Positions 61,025 to 64,000 of a stretch of DNA of 64,000 nucleotides are shown here, piece after piece (the stretch's first letter is position 1; each line of letters opens with the position of its first letter). The notes beneath the pieces were generated by a model, which worked only from the letters and a program-made list of their open reading frames with translations, ran no database searches and was not told the DNA's origin. The stretch is from JAGXLC01 sp964461045 (GTDB taxonomy: Bacteria > Bacteroidota > Bacteroidia > Bacteroidales > UBA12077). The DNA lies in assembly GCA_964461045.1 (NCBI GenBank), contig CAYWSJ010000002.1:25864-89863 (forward strand), in the 5' to 3' direction. The position numbers and the translations under genes are program-made.

Positions 61025-61056
61025 ATTGACTTCAATTTGAATAAGAACTAAATTTG
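61025..61056 (+). promoter_or_regulatory. Candidate promoter for the sorbosone-dehydrogenase-like gene
   Basis: TAAATTTG at 61049-61056 matches TAnnTTTG. ATTG at 61025-61028 gives a 3-of-4 -33 match with 20-bp spacing. The start codon follows 29 bp downstream. Confidence 0.5.
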
Positions 61057-61085
61057 TTTAAATAATCTATTCAAATATAATCATT

Positions 61086-62204
61086 ATGAAAAAACTATTG
61101 ACAATTTTACTTCCAGCTTTGATTTTCTGCACTAATGCAGTAATAAGCCAGAATCCTTCCAAACATAACCTTAAACTTCACAAAATAAAATTACCAAAAG
61201 GTTTTAAAATTGAAGTTTTTGCAACAGGAATCCCTGATGCAAGGTCTCTTGAAATAGGGAAAGATGGTATTGTGTTCGTTGGAAACAGAGATAAAGATAA
61301 GGTCTATGCAGTTGTTGATAATGATGGTGACTTTGAGGCCGATGAATCTTATATTATCGCAGAAGGGTTAAATATGCCAAATGGTGTGGCGCTGTATAAT
61401 AACGATCTGTATGTTTCTGAAGTAAGCAGAATTCTGAAGTTTCCCGATATCTATAAAAATTATAAGAGCAGACCTGATTTTGAAGTTATTTATAATCAGT
61501 ATCCAACAGATCATCACCATGGCTGGAAATATATAGATTTCGGACCCGATGGAAAGTTGTATGTGCCTGTTGGCGCTCCTTGTAATATTTGTGATAGCGA
61601 AGACCCAGTTTATGCAAGTATCACAAGAATGAATCCTGATGGCAGCGGGGTAGAAATATTTGCTGAAGGAGTGCGTAATACAGTTGGATTTGATTGGCAC
61701 CCGGAGACTAAAGAGCTTTGGTTTACAGACAATGGACGTGATTATATGGGTGATAACCTTCCTCCTGATGAATTGAATTATGCTCCGGAAAAGGGATTGA
61801 ATTATGGTTATCCATACTGTCATGGCAATGATATTCAGGATCCTGAATTTGGTAAGAATAAAGATTGTGATAAATATACAAAGCCTGTTCAGGAGCTGGG
61901 TCCTCATGTTGCCGCATTGGGTATGCTTTTCTATACAGGAGAAATGTTTCCTGAAAAATACAAAAACCAGGTATTTATTGCTGAACACGGAAGCTGGAAC
62001 CGCTCTTCAAAAATAGGCTATAGGGTGATGCTCGTCACACTGGATGGAAATGAAGCCCTTGAATATAAACCCTTTGCAAAAGGATGGCTGCAGGGTGAAA
62101 GTGTGTGGGGTAGACCTGTGGATGTGGCTCAATTACCTGACGGCTCTTTGCTCGTCTCTGATGATTATGCCAATACGATTTACCGGATAAGTTATGAGAA
62201 ATAA
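61086..62204 (+). CDS. PQQ-dependent sugar (sorbosone/glucose) dehydrogenase-like protein, secreted
   Basis: The 372-aa protein has a signal peptide (about 3-20) and a six-bladed propeller typical of the soluble glucose/sorbosone dehydrogenase family: IKLPKGFKIEVFATGIPDARSL, YLYVSEVSRILKF-type blades, HHHGWKYIDFGPDGKLYV, RNTVGFDWHPETKELWFTDNGRDYMGD and FIAEHGSWNRS. Cys pairs in GAPCNICDS and the CHG segment may form a disulfide. It probably oxidises a sugar in the periplasm if PQQ is available; no PQQ synthesis genes are visible. Confidence 0.9.
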   Translation: MKKLLTILLPALIFCTNAVISQNPSKHNLKLHKIKLPKGFKIEVFATGIPDARSLEIGKDGIVFVGNRDKDKVYAVVDNDGDFEADESYIIAEGLNMPNGVALYNNDLYVSEVSRILKFPDIYKNYKSRPDFEVIYNQYPTDHHHGWKYIDFGPDGKLYVPVGAPCNICDSEDPVYASITRMNPDGSGVEIFAEGVRNTVGFDWHPETKELWFTDNGRDYMGDNLPPDELNYAPEKGLNYGYPYCHGNDIQDPEFGKNKDCDKYTKPVQELGPHVAALGMLFYTGEMFPEKYKNQVFIAEHGSWNRSSKIGYRVMLVTLDGNEALEYKPFAKGWLQGESVWGRPVDVAQLPDGSLLVSDDYANTIYRISYEK

Positions 62205-62257
62205 GGTTGAGTAGAAGGCTGATGCTGAGGTGAATCTGGCGGTTGTGGAAAATTTAT

Positions 62258-62345
62258 TGTTAAACTGTTAAACTGTTAAATTGTTCCATTGTTTCATTGT
62301 TCCATTGTTTAATTGTTAAATGGTTGAATTGTTGAATTCTTGATA
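62258..62345 (+). repeat. Degenerate 8-bp tandem array (eleven units)
   Basis: Eleven units of 8 bp follow the pattern TGTTNNAN: TGTTAAAC twice, TGTTAAAT, TGTTCCAT, TGTTTCAT, TGTTCCAT, TGTTTAAT, TGTTAAAT, GGTTGAAT, TGTTGAAT and TCTTGATA. It is a non-coding minisatellite that may vary in copy number. Confidence 0.85.
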
Positions 62346-62366
62346 TCCCTAAGGACTCAGCTGATG

Positions 62367-62469
62367 CGAGATTGTATCTCGTGCATTTACGATTAGGTAT
62401 GCCATGCCTACGGCATTCTTTCCGCTGGTGGTTTCCATCACCCGGATTGACATCTGGGCCTACAGATGT
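62367..62469. repeat. REP-like palindrome cluster
   Basis: Three hairpins lie within 103 bp. They are CGAGAT-TGT-ATCTCG (62367-62381), ATGCC-TAC-GGCAT (62404-62416) and ACATCTG-GGCCTA-CAGATGT (62450-62469). A degenerate copy of the second (AAGCCTACTGCAT) follows at 62473. Such sets resemble RAYT/REP-type mobile palindromes, but no transposase is present. Confidence 0.65.
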
Positions 62470-62501
62470 TTCAAGCCTACTGCATTGTCCTAAGTTTTAT
62501 T

Positions 62502-62709
62502 ATGCTGAAGCATGGTGCTGCTCTTATTGCTTCAATATTCGGTTGGTGGGTGTTTTAAGAGATTAGCACCCACATTTATCCGGGTGATCATGAACCGGGC
62601 ACACATCATATATCCCTTTCTTCCATGCTGAAACATGATGCTTATCTCATCATAACAATCTACGGGAGGTACATATTTCATGAGAGTAGCACCACGATTT
62701 ATTGTGCTG
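62502..62709. repeat. Two ~85-bp imperfect direct repeats
   Basis: 62502-62586 and 62625-62709 align without gaps over 85 bp. They match at about two thirds of positions by eye, starting ATGCTGAA and sharing a TAGCACC core. Each ends in a short hairpin with an ATTTAT loop. They are likely degenerate copies of one repeat unit. Confidence 0.65.
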
Positions 62710-62860
62710 TTCTGAATGCCCCAACAACGCACCCCAGTCGGCTTTGAGCCGGCTTCCCGAACCAGCACAAGAAAAACCACCAACAAAATTGCCGAAATGC
62801 CCATTAATTAATCACAAGCTTTCGATCCCTAAAATTTTACATAAAAATTTCACCAAATTA

Positions 62861-62892
62861 TTTGGATGGTTTTTAATTTTATGTTATTTTTG
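62861..62892 (+). promoter_or_regulatory. Bacteroidota-type promoter for the TetR-TolC operon
   Basis: TTTG at 62861-62864 and TATTTTTG at 62885-62892 are 20 bp apart, an exact consensus match. The TetR start codon is 67 bp downstream. Confidence 0.65.
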
Positions 62893-62905
62893 ACCAAACG
62901 GTTAA
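62890..62905 (+). promoter_or_regulatory. Candidate TetR operator at the promoter
   Basis: TTGACC-AAAC-GGTTAA is a near-perfect inverted repeat (5 of 6 arm pairs) starting inside the -7 element and crossing the likely transcription start. A dimeric repressor bound here would block transcription, as expected for autoregulation by the following TetR gene. Confidence 0.5.
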
Positions 62906-62959
62906 ACCACATAGTTAAATTAATTAGTCAAACCAATTGTTCAAAAAATATAGGTAAAC

Positions 62960-63568
62960 ATGACGCAAGAAGAAACAAACACGGAGGAAAAGATTCTGGA
63001 AGCTGCCAAAAATGTCTTTCTTAAAAAAGGCATGGCGGGTTCAAGAATGCAGGAAATTGCTGATGAGGCAAACATCAACAAATCGTTGCTTCATTATTAT
63101 TACCGGAGTAAAGAGAAGTTGTTCCTGGCGGTATTTCGGTTTGCTGTTAAGCAATTCATCCCGGGAATAAGGGACATTATTCTTTCTGAAAAACCCATTG
63201 TCAGAAAGATTGAAATGTTTGTAGACAGTTATATTGAAATATTGTTTCAGCATCCATTTGTTCCTATCTTCATTATCCAGGAAATACAAAGGGATCCGGA
63301 TGTTTTATCCGGGGCATTAATGGAGTCAGGTGTTGATCCGCAGGAAATTCTCCAGGTTTTCTATGATGCCATCGACCGCGGAGAAATTCGTCCAATCAAC
63401 CCCCTGGAAATTATGCTGAACATGCTTTCACTCTGCATCTTCCCGTTTGCTGCCAAACCGGTAATGCAGAGGGTGTTTTTCGATAACAATGAGGACGCTT
63501 ACATGCGATTTCTTGAAAAAAGAAAAAAAACCGTTACAGAATTCATGATAAAAGCCATAAAGCCATGA
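62960..63568 (+). CDS. TetR/AcrR-family transcriptional regulator
   Basis: The 202-aa protein has an N-terminal TetR HTH (about 10-55: EEKILEAAKNVFLKKGMAGSRMQEIADEANINKSLLHYYYRSKEKLF). A helical ligand domain follows (about 60-200), with a C-terminal region resembling TetR_C proteins of Bacteroidota efflux operons. Its stop overlaps the next ATG (ATGA), so TolC is translationally coupled. It probably represses its own operon, with a candidate operator at 62890-62905; the ligand is unknown. Confidence 0.94.
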   Translation: MTQEETNTEEKILEAAKNVFLKKGMAGSRMQEIADEANINKSLLHYYYRSKEKLFLAVFRFAVKQFIPGIRDIILSEKPIVRKIEMFVDSYIEILFQHPFVPIFIIQEIQRDPDVLSGALMESGVDPQEILQVFYDAIDRGEIRPINPLEIMLNMLSLCIFPFAAKPVMQRVFFDNNEDAYMRFLEKRKKTVTEFMIKAIKP

Positions 63569-64000
63569 AAAAACATATTTTGATAATTGCAATATTGCTT
63601 TTTCCTTTCATTTTGGAGGCTCAGGATACGCTTACTGTTTTCCGGTGTTTTAAAGCCATGGAGAACTACTTTCCTAAACAACAGGAGAAAGCTTTACAGA
63701 AGGAACAAACCAAATTGAAAGTAAAGAACATCAAGACGCAGTGGCTGCCTGATGTTGATCTGAATGCACAGTCTTCTTATCAGTCAGATGTAGTTGAAGT
63801 GGATCTTCAGCTTAATATGCCACCAACGATGGGCGGAGCCATGGATGTTGATGTGCCAGCGCCCAGCCATGACCAGCATAAGGTTACTCTCGATGTAAAC
63901 CAGATGATCTACGATGGCGGGTCGGTGAAAGCATCCAAAGAGGCAGAACAAGCGGCAGGTGAAATCAACCGGCAAAGTGTGGATGTAGATCTATACAATA
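63565..64000 (+). CDS. TolC-family outer-membrane efflux protein, N-terminal part (cut by window end)
   Basis: An open frame starts at ATG 63565, overlapping the TetR stop by 4 bp, and runs off the window after 145 codons. It has a signal peptide (about 3-19, cleavage near LEAQ) and helical coiled-coil sequence (FPKQQEKALQKEQTKLKVKNIKTQWLPDVDLNAQSSYQS). The VTLDVNQMIYDGGSVKASKEAE segment is typical of OEP/TolC proteins. With TetR upstream it suggests a drug or metabolite efflux operon, probably continued by HlyD and RND or ABC genes outside the window. Base composition is more G+C rich than most neighbours. Confidence 0.88.
   Translation, partial: MKKHILIIAILLFPFILEAQDTLTVFRCFKAMENYFPKQQEKALQKEQTKLKVKNIKTQWLPDVDLNAQSSYQSDVVEVDLQLNMPPTMGGAMDVDVPAPSHDQHKVTLDVNQMIYDGGSVKASKEAEQAAGEINRQSVDVDLYN

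Larger units (their letters stand above)
62205..62959. other. 755-bp non-coding region with octamer array and palindromic repeats
   Basis: This stretch separates the sugar dehydrogenase and TetR genes. It contains, in order, a degenerate 8-bp tandem array, hairpins with the motif GCCTAC in the loop or arm (62367-62381, 62404-62416, 62450-62469), and two ~85-bp imperfect direct repeats. Short ORFs on both strands are low-complexity repeats of this sequence and I do not support them. Base composition is higher in G+C than the flanking region, suggesting mobile-element or REP-type debris. Confidence 0.6.

Noticed and set aside
62372..62566. 64-aa plus-strand ORF in the repeat region
   Set aside because: It runs through the hairpins and repeats, is rich in C and W by chance, and overlaps the palindromes.
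62532..62804. 90-aa minus-strand ORF before the TetR gene
   Set aside because: It is a translation of the repeat units (INRGATL and INVGANL echo each other), not a conserved protein; no start context or neighbours support it.
1..64000. CRISPR arrays, tRNA or rRNA genes, prophage or complete insertion sequences
   Set aside because: I looked in intergenic regions for regularly spaced repeats, cloverleaf or CCA-like ends, and transposase motifs, and saw none. A covariance-model scan would be needed to exclude short non-coding RNAs.

Overview
The window looks like a piece of an AT-rich Bacteroidota chromosome (Marinilabiliales/Bacteroidales-like). The evidence is GldF/GldG and a type-B T9SS (CHU_C) protein, beta-propeller/Y_Y_Y sensor kinases, an M16 peptidase pair, PPK1, promoter-like TTTG-N19/20-TAnnTTTG elements, and scarce Shine-Dalgarno sequences. 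It is a draft scaffold: a 100-N gap at 14872-14971 is flanked by an exact 55-bp duplication. I see no rRNA, tRNA, CRISPR, prophage or intact insertion sequence.

Layout. 1-5.1 kb: the N-terminus of dnaA (minus), then an envelope block of an MCE/MlaD protein and a cell-wall amidase, divergent from LptD. 5.3-15 kb: signalling and housekeeping genes: a membrane PAS-like protein, a multi-PAS SpoIIE phosphatase, a GNAT enzyme, a PPP-type phosphatase, polyphosphate kinase, asparaginase II, a DUF2007 protein, a lone CheY-like receiver and a small outer-membrane-like protein. 15-24 kb: acyl-CoA synthetase, SPOR lipoprotein, an MFS transporter with an unusual extracytoplasmic insert, purA, a Fur-family regulator, and a RelA/SpoT homologue whose synthetase domain looks degenerate.

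24.4-39.5 kb is the most striking part: five consecutive same-strand membrane histidine kinases. Three have beta-propeller plus Y_Y_Y sensors, one has TPRs and one has a multi-pass membrane sensor. All share one PAS-HisKA-HATPase output module, and none has a receiver or DNA-binding domain. 39.5-51.2 kb: a T9SS cargo protein, an M16 active/inactive pair, a ClC channel, a macrodomain protein, pheT, and a surE / small membrane protein / lpxB operon. 51.4-57.6 kb: gldF, gldG and a DUF4340 protein, then dnaN, a DnaQ-like exonuclease and an FAH-family enzyme.

57.6-64 kb: an HD-domain protein, a small HTH protein, DUF454, a DUF1338 protein, bacteriohemerythrin and a sorbosone-dehydrogenase-like protein. 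A 755-bp non-coding stretch follows with an octamer tandem array and REP-like palindromes, and then a TetR regulator translationally coupled to a TolC-family gene cut by the window end.

The themes are envelope biogenesis (LptD, LpxB, MlaD, amidase), stress and nucleotide signalling (PPK, RSH, PAS-SpoIIE, kinases) and surface secretion or motility (GldFG, CHU_C). The kinase array is the best candidate for an undescribed system. All assignments come from reading motifs; no database search was run.
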